Source of the DNA: Flavihumibacter rivuli
Lineage (GTDB): Bacteria > Bacteroidota > Bacteroidia > Chitinophagales > Chitinophagaceae
DNA: 64,000 bases
Assembly (NCBI RefSeq): GCF_018595685.2
Contig: NZ_CP092334.1
Location: 710,001 to 774,000 of the forward strand
Direction of reading: 5' to 3'
Below are positions 26,581-35,174 of the stretch, piece after piece (the first letter of the stretch is position 1; each line of letters opens with the position of its first letter). Under the pieces are notes generated by a model. That model did no database searches. It saw only the letters and a list, made by a program, of their open reading frames with translations, and was not told the origin of the DNA. Both the position numbers and the translations under genes were made by a program.

Positions 26581-27855
26581 ATGAATATTCGTATTTCAGT
26601 TTTGGGATTGCTGGCATCCGTGCTTGCCCTGCAGTCTTTTGCTGCTGATACCACCAGGGTGGTTAAGGATGCTGATGCCGCCGGGCTTAAGCTGCCGGCC
26701 GGCTTTAACGCGGCTGTCATTGCCGACGACCTGGGTCGTGCCAGGCATATTGCCGTTGCCCCCAATGGGGTCGTATTTGTGAAGCTGGAAAGGCTGAAGG
26801 ATGGTAAGGGTATCTACCGCCTGGAAGACAGCAATAAAGATGGTGTGTTTGAAAAGATCAATGGTTTTGCCAATTATATCGGAACCGGAATTGCGATCAG
26901 GGACGGCTATCTCTATGCCTCATCAGATGATGATGTGTTCCGTTATAAACTGAATGACCGTTTCGAGGTGGCGGATACGGCAAAAGCTGAGTTGCTGGTG
27001 AAAGGGCTGGTGAACAAAAGGCAGCATTCTTCAAAATCCATCGCCCTGGATGATAAGGGCAATCTCTATGTAAATATTGGTGCGCCCTCCAATGCCTGCC
27101 AGGCTACAGACCGTACCAAAGGTTCTCCGGGTATGGACCCTTGTCCCATCCTCGAAACAGCCGGTGGGATCTGGCAATTCCGTGCCGATAAGCTTAACCA
27201 GACCTATGCGGATGGAAAGCGTTATGCTACCGGCCTGAGGAATGTGGTGGGCCTTGACTGGAATACGACCGTGAACGAGTTGTATGTGATGCAACATGGA
27301 CGCGACCAGCTTTCAACTTTGTATCCTGAAATGTTCAATGACCAGCAGAGTGCCAACCTGCCTGCTGAGGAAATGTTCATGGTAAAGGAAGGTGCTGATT
27401 GTGGCTGGCCTTATTGCTATTATGATGGTAACCAGAATAAGAAAGTATTGGCTCCTGAATATGGCGGTGATGGCAAGAAGGAAGACCGGTGTGCCGGCAT
27501 GGAGAAGCCACTGGTGGCTTTCCCTGCTCATATGGCACCCAATGCCTTGTTGTTCTATACCGGCAATATGTTCCCTGAGAAGTATCGCAATGGAGCCTTT
27601 ATTGCTTTCCATGGTTCCTGGAACAGGGCCCCGCTGAAGCAGGAAGGCTATTATGTGGTGTTTGTACCCTTTAAGGATGGCAAGCCGAATGGTCAGTGGG
27701 AAGTTTTTGCTGATGGCTTTGCCGGTGTGGCAGAAGTAAAATCCCCCCGTGACGCCAAGCACCGTCCCTGTGGATTGGCACAAGGTCCTGATGGTGCCTT
27801 GTATGTTTCCGACGATGTGAAAGGAACCATTTACCGAATCGCTTACAAACCCTGA
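26581..27855 (+). CDS. Exported sorbosone/glucose dehydrogenase-like beta-propeller protein
   Basis: About 424 residues with signal peptide MNIRISVLGLLASVLALQSFA; a longer frame from a TTG at 26551 is rejected because it puts hydrophilic residues before the signal. The body is a six-bladed propeller of the GDH/L-sorbosone dehydrogenase type, usually PQQ-dependent: KLPAGFNAAVIADDLGRARHIAVAP, ATGLRNVVGLDWN, DCGWPYCYYDG, FIAFHGSWNR and HRPCGLAQGPDGALYVSDD. The substrate is unknown. It sits 31 nt after hisC and 7 nt before a cytochrome c gene, so electrons may pass to that cytochrome. Confidence 0.85.
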   Translation: MNIRISVLGLLASVLALQSFAADTTRVVKDADAAGLKLPAGFNAAVIADDLGRARHIAVAPNGVVFVKLERLKDGKGIYRLEDSNKDGVFEKINGFANYIGTGIAIRDGYLYASSDDDVFRYKLNDRFEVADTAKAELLVKGLVNKRQHSSKSIALDDKGNLYVNIGAPSNACQATDRTKGSPGMDPCPILETAGGIWQFRADKLNQTYADGKRYATGLRNVVGLDWNTTVNELYVMQHGRDQLSTLYPEMFNDQQSANLPAEEMFMVKEGADCGWPYCYYDGNQNKKVLAPEYGGDGKKEDRCAGMEKPLVAFPAHMAPNALLFYTGNMFPEKYRNGAFIAFHGSWNRAPLKQEGYYVVFVPFKDGKPNGQWEVFADGFAGVAEVKSPRDAKHRPCGLAQGPDGALYVSDDVKGTIYRIAYKP

Positions 27856-27862
27856 TGAAAAT

Positions 27863-28285
27863 ATGAGTAAACTATTTTTGACGCTTGGTGCGTTAATGCT
27901 GGTCATTGTTGCGGGCAGTTCTTTTATGCCCCAGCAACAGCCTTCCCTTAAAGCATCCATAACCCGTGGTAAGGAAGTGTATACGACCTATTGCCTGGCC
28001 TGCCACCAGGCCGATGGTACAGGGGTGCCTAACCTGAATCCCCCACTGGCCAAAACCAGCTGGGTGAATGGTGATAAGAAGCGACTGATCAATGTGCTGT
28101 TGAAAGGCTTGGATGAGGAGATCGAGATCAACGGGGAGGTTTATAGTAATCCCATGCCTTCACATGCGCACCTGAAGGACCAGGAAGTAGCCGATGTGCT
28201 CACCTATGTGCGTAACAGCTTTGGCAACAAGGCCAGTCTCATTACCCCGGCGGAAGTGGCTGCCGTTAGAAAAACGATCAAGTAA
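27863..28285 (+). CDS. Exported cytochrome c
   Basis: 140-residue class I cytochrome c with an N-terminal signal anchor (LFLTLGALMLVIVAGSSF). The haem site CLACH is at residues 44-48, and the Met ligand is probably in NPMPSHAHL. It is a likely electron acceptor of the sugar dehydrogenase just upstream. Its stop is 3 nt before the hisB start, so it is firmly inside the his transcription unit despite having no histidine role. Confidence 0.88.
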   Translation: MSKLFLTLGALMLVIVAGSSFMPQQQPSLKASITRGKEVYTTYCLACHQADGTGVPNLNPPLAKTSWVNGDKKRLINVLLKGLDEEIEINGEVYSNPMPSHAHLKDQEVADVLTYVRNSFGNKASLITPAEVAAVRKTIK

Positions 28286-28288
28286 AGC

Positions 28289-29434
28289 ATGGCAAAAAGG
28301 ATATTGTTTATAGACAGGGACGGGACCCTCATCAATGAGGCACCGCCAACCTACCAGCTCGATTCATTTGATAAATTGACCTTCTTCCCGCACATGTTTG
28401 AATACATGCGCAGGATAGCTACGGAAATGGACTATGAGCTGGTCATGGTGACCAACCAGGATGGCCTGGGTACCGATAGCTTTCCCGAGCATACTTTCTG
28501 GCCGCTCCATAACCTGGTGATGAAATCGCTGGAAGGGGAGGGGATCAACTTTAGTGCCGTGCATATTGACAGGAGCTTTCCGCACGAACACCTGCCCACC
28601 CGGAAACCGGGTATCGGTATGCTGAAGGATTACCTGAACAATCCTGAATACGATATTCCCAATTCCTATGTAATTGGTGACAGGGTCACCGATGTGCAGT
28701 TGGCCCGTAATATGGGTTGCAAGGCCATCTGGTTAAACCTGGAGCCCGATCTGGGTGGTTCGGAGATCGCGAATACCGTTGATGACCTGCGCCAGTCGAC
28801 CGTCGCCCTTGAAACCACTGAGTGGAGTGAGATCTACGCTTTCCTGAAACTGGGCTCTCGTTCGGTTGTGCATGAGCGCAATACCAATGAGACGAAGATC
28901 AGGGTGGAGCTGAACCTGGATGGAAGCGGGAAAGCGAAGGTCAGTACAGGCCTTGGATTCTTCGACCACATGCTGGACCAGATTGCCCGGCATGGAAAGC
29001 TTGACCTTGTTGTGGAGACCAAAGGTGACCTGCATATTGATGAACACCATACGATCGAGGATACCGGGATAGCATTAGGGGAGGCCTTTGCAAAGGCCTT
29101 GGTGGATAAGCGTGGAATGGAACGCTACGGTTTCGCCTTGCCGATGGATGAAGCAGAGGCCAAGGTGCTCATCGATTTTGGCGGCAGGCCATGGATCGTC
29201 TGGAACGCTGAATTCAAGCGGGAAAAGATCGGTGAGATGCCCACTGAAATGTTCTTCCATTTCTTCAAGTCGTTCAGCGATGCAGCCAAATGCAACCTGA
29301 ATGTTGAATGCAGGGGGGATAACGAACACCACAAGATAGAAGCGATCTTCAAAGCTTTCGCCAAGGCCATTAAGATGGCGGTAAAACGCGATCCCTTCTC
29401 CAATTATTTACCCAGTACCAAGGGTACATTGTAA
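28289..29434 (+). CDS. hisB: Bifunctional histidinol-phosphatase / imidazoleglycerol-phosphate dehydratase
   Basis: Fusion of 381 residues catalysing two histidine steps. The N-terminal HAD phosphatase (to about residue 170) has [11 protein letters not shown] with the catalytic aspartates at residues 9 and 11, and [16 protein letters not shown] near 130. The C-terminal dehydratase has the metal-binding [10 protein letters not shown] and [15 protein letters not shown]. It ends the first half of the his operon with a strong terminator. Confidence 0.96.
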   Translation: MAKRILFIDRDGTLINEAPPTYQLDSFDKLTFFPHMFEYMRRIATEMDYELVMVTNQDGLGTDSFPEHTFWPLHNLVMKSLEGEGINFSAVHIDRSFPHEHLPTRKPGIGMLKDYLNNPEYDIPNSYVIGDRVTDVQLARNMGCKAIWLNLEPDLGGSEIANTVDDLRQSTVALETTEWSEIYAFLKLGSRSVVHERNTNETKIRVELNLDGSGKAKVSTGLGFFDHMLDQIARHGKLDLVVETKGDLHIDEHHTIEDTGIALGEAFAKALVDKRGMERYGFALPMDEAEAKVLIDFGGRPWIVWNAEFKREKIGEMPTEMFFHFFKSFSDAAKCNLNVECRGDNEHHKIEAIFKAFAKAIKMAVKRDPFSNYLPSTKGTL

Positions 29435-29437
29435 ATA

Positions 29438-29468
29438 AAAAGTCCGGCAGTTTTGATGCCGGACTTTT
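29438..29468 (+). terminator. Terminator of the first his operon half
   Basis: Stem AAAAGTCCGGC / GCCGGACTTTT with a 9-nt loop, starting 3 nt after hisB. Symmetric A/T tracts let it also end the convergent DUF2147 gene. Confidence 0.9.
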
Positions 29469-29469
29469 A

Positions 29470-29934
29470 TTATTTCTCCCTGGTCCAAACCTGTGTTTTG
29501 CCGATAAGGGAGATCCCGATGAATCCCCTTACCTCGATCTTGTTCGGGTCCTTGAGGGTTATCTTGCATTTATAGTCTTCGCCATCCTCAGGGTTATAGA
29601 TACGGCCATCTTCCCAAAGGCCCGGTTTGGCAAACCTGAAGTCGCGCAGGTTAACAATGCCCAGGATGGGGCGGGTGCGCAATTTGGTATTTTCGTTCTT
29701 GCTGTCCAGTTTGGGCTTGCCTTGCTCATCATTGGGCTCTTTGAGCCAAACGATCTTGCCAAAATATTTTTCGCCTTGCTTATAGATCTGCACATGGCCC
29801 TTGCCGCTTTCCGTCTTCCAAATTCCCACAATCGCATCGGGTGAGTTATTGGTGCTTTTCAGTAAAGTGAAAGCAGAAGTGGCCACCAGGATGATCAATC
29901 CTATCAAAGAGTAATAAGGTAGTTTCCGGTACAT
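29470..29934 (-). CDS. DUF2147 exported protein
   Basis: 154 residues with an N-terminal signal or anchor (YYSLIGLIILVATSAFTLL). The mature part matches DUF2147, a lipocalin-like small beta barrel: IVGIWKTESGKGHVQIYKQG, YFGKIVWLKEP, TRPILGIVNLRDFRF and GRIYNPEDGEDYKCKITLK. Function is unknown; family members are periplasmic. It is the first of three reverse-strand genes that separate hisB from the trp operon. Confidence 0.85.
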   Translation of the reverse strand: MYRKLPYYSLIGLIILVATSAFTLLKSTNNSPDAIVGIWKTESGKGHVQIYKQGEKYFGKIVWLKEPNDEQGKPKLDSKNENTKLRTRPILGIVNLRDFRFAKPGLWEDGRIYNPEDGEDYKCKITLKDPNKIEVRGFIGISLIGKTQVWTREK

Positions 29935-30006
29935 AGTTTCTTCATTAGGTTTGAATTCCCAAGTTAATGATCCATCGCGTTTCCTGCGCTGCTGGTCCTG
30001 TTAAAA

Positions 30007-30636
30007 TCAGAGGGCAGATATTCCTACTCGTTGTTGGGAAAATTCATGCTTTTCTACCGCCTCCAGTATGCAAAGGGCAAGGTCCCCGGAGTTGATCCGG
30101 AAATTATTGGGTTGGGGAGGTACGTTAACACTGGTAATATAATCGCCGGTTGGATCTGCATTTATGATATTGGGGGAACAGATAAAGGTCCAGTCAAGCC
30201 CCGAATCCCTGAGTGTTTCCCAGGCTTTCTGGTGCTCCTTCCCAACAGGAAGGTATTCTTCGGGGTAATTCTTTTCGTCGATCAGGAGTCCGCCATCCGG
30301 CGCATCAAGGATGCCTAGGCCGCCAAGGGCTATGATCCGCATGATGCCGGCCTTCCTCATCTGGCCAACGATGGTCTTTATGCCCAGGGACCTGGTTTTG
30401 TCCAGTCCGTCAAAACTGCCGCCCAAAACGCTCAGGACAGCATCGGCGCCTTCAATGGCTGCCAATACCTCCCCTTCGTCAAATACAGTGCCTTTGATGC
30501 GGGTTAAGTTGTCATCTTCAAAAGGGATCGTATGGACGTTCCTGCCAAAAGCCCTTACCTGGTGCCCTTTGATCAATCCCTGTTGCACCAGGTGTAAACC
30601 TACCTGCCCGGTAGCTCCAAATACTGTCAAGATCAT
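30007..30636 (-). CDS. NAD(P)-binding atypical SDR (NmrA/SDR_a5-like)
   Basis: 209-residue Rossmann-fold protein. The nucleotide-binding loop is at the very start (MILTVFGATGQVGLHLVQQG), followed by AVLSVLGGS and IIALGGLG. It lacks the classical YxxxK catalytic pair, as usual for NmrA-like or biliverdin-reductase-B-like proteins. It may be a flavin reductase or a redox sensor; the substrate is not known. The end of this gene is 72 nt from the DUF2147 gene on the same strand. Confidence 0.8.
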   Translation of the reverse strand: MILTVFGATGQVGLHLVQQGLIKGHQVRAFGRNVHTIPFEDDNLTRIKGTVFDEGEVLAAIEGADAVLSVLGGSFDGLDKTRSLGIKTIVGQMRKAGIMRIIALGGLGILDAPDGGLLIDEKNYPEEYLPVGKEHQKAWETLRDSGLDWTFICSPNIINADPTGDYITSVNVPPQPNNFRINSGDLALCILEAVEKHEFSQQRVGISAL

Positions 30637-30646
30637 ATGATTGGGT

Positions 30647-30940
30647 TTATTTATAGTTCTCCGCCATTACATCATGGAAGTCGGCCCGTTTCTGGAAAAC
30701 ACTATAGGCAAACGGACAGAGGGGAATGATGGTCATGCCATGGACACGCGCGTATTCTACCGCTGCTTCCACAAGATGGAACCCTACATCCCTTCCCCTG
30801 AGCTCTTCAGAAACTTCGGTATGTTCAATGATCATCCTGGTATCGGAAGGTAAGGTGTAAACCATTTCAGCCAGGATGGCGCCATCCATTCCTACAAAGA
30901 ACATCCCCCGGTTATCATGTTGTCGGTGTTGAACAAGCAT
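30647..30940 (-). CDS. Small GNAT-like acetyltransferase (YjdJ type)
   Basis: 97-residue protein of the short GNAT branch (N-acetyltransferase YjdJ/Gtn-like). MFFVGMDGAILAEMVYTLPSD is the beta hairpin, SEELRGRDVGFHLVEAAVEYAR the acetyl-CoA loop and helix, and IIPLCPFAYSVFQKR the C-terminal motif. The ATG at 30940 is chosen because the frame upstream runs into the trp promoter and leader on the other strand. It is divergent from the trp operon and the two promoters probably overlap. Confidence 0.8.
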   Translation of the reverse strand: MLVQHRQHDNRGMFFVGMDGAILAEMVYTLPSDTRMIIEHTEVSEELRGRDVGFHLVEAAVEYARVHGMTIIPLCPFAYSVFQKRADFHDVMAENYK

Positions 30941-30971
30941 GCTATTTTTTTTATAAGGTACTAAAAAAAGT

Positions 30972-31003
30972 TTTGTTGAAATGGAATTGCTGTTGCATAT
31001 TTG
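30972..31003 (+). promoter_or_regulatory. Promoter of the trp operon
   Basis: TTTG at 30972-30975 and CATATTTG at 30996-31003 are 20 nt apart, the same geometry as the his and SRP RNA promoters. The leader ATG follows 7 nt after the -7 box. Confidence 0.7.
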
Positions 31004-31010
31004 TACAGCT

Positions 31011-31073
31011 ATGAACAAAGAAATGATCAATAAGCATTGGTGGTGGCATACAAACTCTTACGGGGTACTGTAA
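31011..31073 (+). CDS. Trp operon leader peptide with His-Trp-Trp-Trp-His core
   Basis: ORF encoding MNKEMINKHWWWHTNSYGVL (20 residues). Three Trp codons (31038-31046) are flanked directly by His codons (31035 and 31047). It has no Shine-Dalgarno sequence and starts at the expected transcription start. Stalling on Trp codons should relieve attenuation; stalling on the flanking His codons could do so as well, which would suit an operon that also carries hisH, hisA, hisF and hisIE. Confidence 0.88.
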   Translation: MNKEMINKHWWWHTNSYGVL

Positions 31074-31107
31074 TGTCATAGCTATACTTATTGTATATAA
31101 TATCATG

Positions 31108-31137
31108 AAAGCCCCGATTGCCTGATCGGGGCTTTTT
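31108..31137 (+). terminator. Attenuator terminator of the trp operon
   Basis: AAAGCCCCGAT / ATCGGGGCTTT stem with a 6-nt loop and a T-tract, placed between the leader peptide and trpE. Confidence 0.92.
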
Positions 31138-31190
31138 CTATTTGCCAGTTGAAGAAGCACCGGGGCGACCGGGATGAAACAGAAAAGAAA

Positions 31191-32624
31191 ATGGAGCAAC
31201 AACAAAAGAAGATCAGGATCGAAACCGAGGTCAGGAAGATGCTGGCCGATGTTTATACGCCGGTAGGCATCTACCTCCGCTTGCGCGATAAGTTCAGGGA
31301 TACCATCCTGCTGGAAAGTACGGATTCGCATGCTGCAGAGAATAGTTATTCCTTTATCTGCATCAACGCTATCGGGGGTATGGAGATCAGTTCCCTAACG
31401 AGCATAGAGTTCAAGTTTCCCGGCCAGCCAGCCGAAAAAGAGGCCATTGGTAATCCACAGGAAGTGCCGGCCAAACTATGGGGTTTCATGCAGCGTTTCG
31501 ATGCTGTTGCCAATACTGAAAAAGCAGCTGCATTTGCCCAGGGGCTATATGGTTACACCACTTTCGATGCCGTACAGTTCTTCGACACTATCCGCTTCAA
31601 ATCTTCTTCCGGGGATAACAACCCGGTGATCCCGCTGATGCGGTATCGGTTATACCAATACGTTATAGCCATCAATCATTTTAAGGATGAGCTCTACCTC
31701 TGCGAGAACAAGATCGCTGGTATCGAATCCGATATTAAGGTGGTGGAATCACTGATCCGTAGCAAGGATGTACCTGTCTATCCTTTCCAATTGAATGGTG
31801 AGGAGTCTTCCAATATGGCCGATGCCGATTATATCGACATGGTGAAGAAAGGCATTGCCAGCTGTCATAGGGGAGATGTGTTCCAGATCGTGCTGAGCCG
31901 CAGGTTCCAGCAGGGTTTCAGGGGGGATGAGTTCAATGTGTACCGTGCACTCAGGAGCATCAATCCTTCTCCTTATCTCTTCTTCTTTGATTACGGTAAT
32001 TATAAACTGATGGGTTCTTCACCCGAATCGCAACTGATCATCCAGAATGGCAAGGCCGTGGTACACCCGATCGCAGGCACCTACCGCCGTACGGGTGATG
32101 ATGAGCTTGACCAGCAGGAGACCCAGCGCTTACTGAAGGATGCCAAGGAGAACGCCGAGCATGTGATGTTGGTGGACCTGGCGAGGAATGACCTCAGCAG
32201 GTTATGTGAGGAAGTGCAGGTAGCCCATTACCGCCAGGTGCATTATTACTCCCATGTGATCCACCTCGTGAGTGAAGTGGTAGGCAAAGTGAAACCCGGT
32301 ACCAACCCCTTCGAGTTGATGGCCAAAACCTTCCCGGCTGGTACCCTGAGTGGCGCACCCAAGATCAGGGCCATGCAACTGATCGATGAATATGAACCAA
32401 CAGACCGGAGTTATTATGGCGGGGCGCTCGGTTACATGGGCTTCAATGGGAACTGTAACCATGCCATCATGATCCGCTCCTTCCTGAGCAGGAACAATAC
32501 CCTTACCTACCAGGCAGGCGCGGGAGTGGTAGCCGCCAGTGATCCCAAAAGTGAACTGCAGGAAGTGAACAATAAACTGGGGGCGCTGAAGCGTGCTTTG
32601 GAATTAGCCCAGGAGATCAATTAA
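31191..32624 (+). CDS. trpE: Anthranilate synthase component I
   Basis: Converts chorismate plus ammonia (from TrpG) to anthranilate. The feedback site motif LLES is present (TILLESTDSHAAENSYSF), so tryptophan inhibition is expected. The chorismate-binding domain has QIVLSRRF, PSPYLFFFDYGNYKLMGSSPES, PIAGTYRRTG, LVDLARNDLSR and FPAGTLSGAPKIRAM. The frame opens at a TTG (31149) just after the attenuator, but the first ATG at 31191 (MEQQQKKIRIE) is the likely start, giving 477 residues. Confidence 0.95.
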   Translation: MEQQQKKIRIETEVRKMLADVYTPVGIYLRLRDKFRDTILLESTDSHAAENSYSFICINAIGGMEISSLTSIEFKFPGQPAEKEAIGNPQEVPAKLWGFMQRFDAVANTEKAAAFAQGLYGYTTFDAVQFFDTIRFKSSSGDNNPVIPLMRYRLYQYVIAINHFKDELYLCENKIAGIESDIKVVESLIRSKDVPVYPFQLNGEESSNMADADYIDMVKKGIASCHRGDVFQIVLSRRFQQGFRGDEFNVYRALRSINPSPYLFFFDYGNYKLMGSSPESQLIIQNGKAVVHPIAGTYRRTGDDELDQQETQRLLKDAKENAEHVMLVDLARNDLSRLCEEVQVAHYRQVHYYSHVIHLVSEVVGKVKPGTNPFELMAKTFPAGTLSGAPKIRAMQLIDEYEPTDRSYYGGALGYMGFNGNCNHAIMIRSFLSRNNTLTYQAGAGVVAASDPKSELQEVNNKLGALKRALELAQEIN

Positions 32625-32655
32625 ACCAACCCCCAAACCAGCAAGCAACATTACC

Positions 32656-33237
32656 ATGAAGATCCTTGTTTTTGATAATTACGATTCCTTTACTTACAAC
32701 CTGGTGCACCTGGTGGAAAAGATCCTGCACAACAAGGTGGATGTTTACCGCAACGACCAGATCGCACTGGAAAAGGTGAAGGATTATGATAAGATCATCC
32801 TGTCGCCGGGCCCCGGCATACCCGAAGAAGCCGGCCTCCTGTTGCCGCTGATCAAAGCCTATGCGCCCACTAAATCTATACTGGGTGTATGCCTGGGCCA
32901 CCAAGCCATTGGCCAGGCTTTTGGCGGGCAGCTGACCAACCTGAAAGATGTTTACCATGGCATTGCCACACCCATTGAACTGGTAACGGAAAGGACCTAT
33001 GCGGCGAATGATGTATTCAAGGGGATAGCATCGCCTGTTGAAGTGGGCAGGTACCATTCCTGGGTAGTGGATGCGAAAGGATTCCCAGGGGAACTGGAAG
33101 CGACAGCTTTTGATGCGAATGGTTATATCATGGCCCTTCGCCACAAGACCTACGATGTGCAAGGGGTACAGTTCCATCCTGAGAGTGTGTTGACCCCCCT
33201 GGGTGAGCAAATGATGCGCAACTGGCTGGGGCAATAG
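32656..33237 (+). CDS. trpG: Anthranilate synthase component II (glutamine amidotransferase)
   Basis: 193-residue class I glutaminase subunit that feeds ammonia to TrpE. The start KILVFDNYDSFTYNLVHLVE is typical; the oxyanion motif is SPGPGIPEEAGL. The nucleophilic Cys is in LGVCLGHQAIGQAFGG, near residue 79. The His-Glu pair is in GVQFHPESVLTP. It is not fused to TrpD. PabA activity for folate synthesis is possible as well, since no separate pabA is seen here. Confidence 0.95.
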   Translation: MKILVFDNYDSFTYNLVHLVEKILHNKVDVYRNDQIALEKVKDYDKIILSPGPGIPEEAGLLLPLIKAYAPTKSILGVCLGHQAIGQAFGGQLTNLKDVYHGIATPIELVTERTYAANDVFKGIASPVEVGRYHSWVVDAKGFPGELEATAFDANGYIMALRHKTYDVQGVQFHPESVLTPLGEQMMRNWLGQ

Positions 33238-33319
33238 GAATAGACCAGCTTAGCTGGCCATAGTTGGCAGGAGAAAAAAGAAGAATGATAACATTAGAAA
33301 ACGCGGCTTACGTTTTGTC

Positions 33320-34312
33320 ATGAAAAAGATCTTACAATATTTATTCGAACATAAATCACTGACCAGGGACCAGGCAAAAGAGGCCCTGATGAGTATCGGC
33401 AAGGGCATGTACAACGAACATGAGATCACGGCCTTTATGACGGTGTACCTCATGCGCAGTGTGACCATCGAGGAATTGCAGGGTTTCCGGGATGCCTTGC
33501 TGGAGCTCTGTGTGAAAGTGGAACTGAATGATTTTCCCCTGCTGGATGTGGTGGGAACCGGTGGTGATGGAAAGAACACCTTCAATATTTCGACACTATC
33601 CTGTTTCATCGCTGCAGGGGCAGGCCAGAAAGTTGCCAAGCATGGTAACTACGGGGCTTCTACCATTAGCGGGGCTTCGAATGTGATGGAGCAGATGGGC
33701 TATAAGTTCAAGAATGATAACGACAGCCTGAAAAGGGAATTGGAGGAGGCGAACATCTGCTTCCTGCATGCCCCCATGTTCCACCCTGCCCTGAAAGTGG
33801 TTGGCCCGATCCGCAAGAACCTTGGCATCAGGACCTTCTTCAATATGCTGGGCCCCATGGTCAACCCGGCGAACCCCGCCTATCAATTGGTGGGGGTCTA
33901 TAACCTGGAAATGGCTAGGATCTACAATTACTTGCTCCAGCAGGTAGGGGGTAATTTCACCATCATCCATAGCCTGGACGGGTATGATGAGATCTCCCTC
34001 ACCAATGATACCAAGGTGATCAGCAATAAAGGCGAGGAACTGTTTACGCCCCAGCAACTGGGCAAGCGGATGGTCCAGCCTTCCGATATCTATGGCGGCA
34101 ATACAATAGAAGAGTCCGCGAAGATTTTTTTGCGAATTTTGAAGGGGGAGGGCAGCTGGGCACAGAATGCGGTAGTGCTGGCCAATGCAGCCGTCGCATT
34201 GAATAGCACCGGAAATTATGCATCCTATGACGAAGCCTACGCTGCATCTGTTGATAGCCTGGAAAGTGGGAAGGCACTCCAGGCCTTGAACAAACTGATC
34301 GCATTGCAATAA
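33320..34312 (+). CDS. trpD: Anthranilate phosphoribosyltransferase
   Basis: Joins anthranilate to PRPP. The PRPP loop is in LLDVVGTGGDGKNTFNIST, and KHGNYGASTISGASNVMEQMG holds the second conserved site; FFNMLGPMVNPANPAYQLVG completes the family pattern. The 330-residue length is normal. The 82-nt gap before it contains a small CCAGC/GCTGG hairpin at 33245-33257 and a TACGTTTTG string just before the ATG, which could be a weak internal promoter. Confidence 0.95.
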   Translation: MKKILQYLFEHKSLTRDQAKEALMSIGKGMYNEHEITAFMTVYLMRSVTIEELQGFRDALLELCVKVELNDFPLLDVVGTGGDGKNTFNISTLSCFIAAGAGQKVAKHGNYGASTISGASNVMEQMGYKFKNDNDSLKRELEEANICFLHAPMFHPALKVVGPIRKNLGIRTFFNMLGPMVNPANPAYQLVGVYNLEMARIYNYLLQQVGGNFTIIHSLDGYDEISLTNDTKVISNKGEELFTPQQLGKRMVQPSDIYGGNTIEESAKIFLRILKGEGSWAQNAVVLANAAVALNSTGNYASYDEAYAASVDSLESGKALQALNKLIALQ

Positions 34313-34332
34313 ACTGATGAAAGAGAACAGAC

Positions 34333-35124
34333 ATGACAATCCTTGATACCATCATAGCCAGCAAGAGGGAAGAAGTAGCGGAAAGGAAGGCCTGTGTCCC
34401 GGTTAGGGAACTGGAGCGTTCGGGGTCTTTTGAAAGGAATTGCCTCTCCCTTGAAGCCTCCCTCAATGATCCGGATCGTACCGGTATCATTGCTGAATTC
34501 AAGCGCCGATCACCCTCCAAAGGCTGGATCAACCAGTTCGCTGATGTGGCCAGGGTAACGGAAGCGTATAACCGATTCGGGGCATCAGGACTGTCTGTGC
34601 TTACCGATTCGGAATATTTTGGCGGATCGGCCGACGACCTCCTGGTAGCCCGTCGGCAGGAGATCCCCATACTCAGGAAAGATTTTATCATCGACCAATA
34701 CCAGTTGCTGGAAGCAAAGGCCATGGGGGCCGATGTGATCCTGCTCATTGCGGCTTGCCTGACACCAACCGAAGTGAAGCAGCTGGCGAAATTTGCCAGG
34801 CAGCTGGGACTGGATGTTTTACTGGAACTGCATGCAGAAGAGGAACTGGAACATGTATGTGAATACACCAATATTGTTGGCATCAACAACCGCGACCTGA
34901 AGACCTTCAGGGTTAACATTGAAAGGAGCCTCGATATGGCCTCCCGCTTACCCCGCCACCTGCCAAAGGTTGCGGAAAGTGGCATCAACAGTGTTGATGA
35001 TGTGGTAATGTTCCGTGAAAATGGGTTCAAGGGCTTCCTGATCGGGGAGAACTTCATGAAAGCTGCCGATCCGGCCCTTGCTTTTGAAGCCTTTGTCCAG
35101 GAACTGCGTACAGTAACCCGTTAA
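34333..35124 (+). CDS. trpC: Indole-3-glycerol phosphate synthase
   Basis: (beta/alpha)8 barrel of 263 residues that closes the indole ring. The catalytic Lys is in IIAEFKRRSPSKGWI near residue 55, the second Lys is in IPILRKDFIIDQYQL, and the Glu/Asn pair is in VGINNRDLKTF and KVAESGINSVDD. Separate from TrpF, as is common in Bacteroidota. Confidence 0.95.
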   Translation: MTILDTIIASKREEVAERKACVPVRELERSGSFERNCLSLEASLNDPDRTGIIAEFKRRSPSKGWINQFADVARVTEAYNRFGASGLSVLTDSEYFGGSADDLLVARRQEIPILRKDFIIDQYQLLEAKAMGADVILLIAACLTPTEVKQLAKFARQLGLDVLLELHAEEELEHVCEYTNIVGINNRDLKTFRVNIERSLDMASRLPRHLPKVAESGINSVDDVVMFRENGFKGFLIGENFMKAADPALAFEAFVQELRTVTR

Positions 35125-35174
35125 TATCCATCGTTGGTCAATGCCATCATTAACACTTAAAATGAAACGAAACG

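Larger units (their letters stand above)
31011..31137 (+). promoter_or_regulatory. Trp attenuator (ribosome-mediated)
   Basis: CGGGGT at 31061-31066, near the end of the leader ORF, can pair with GCCCCG at 31111-31116 in the 5' arm of the terminator (5 Watson-Crick pairs and one G-U). UCAU at 31076-31079 can extend this with AUGA at 31105-31108. A ribosome at the leader stop codon (31071) would cover CGGGG and let the terminator form; one stalled on the Trp codons would leave it free. The layout mirrors the His attenuator. Inference from sequence only. Confidence 0.85.

Noticed and set aside
33238..33319. Second attenuator between trpG and trpD
   Set aside because: The small CCAGC/GCTGG hairpin has no T-tract and no Trp- or His-rich leader ORF lies before it.
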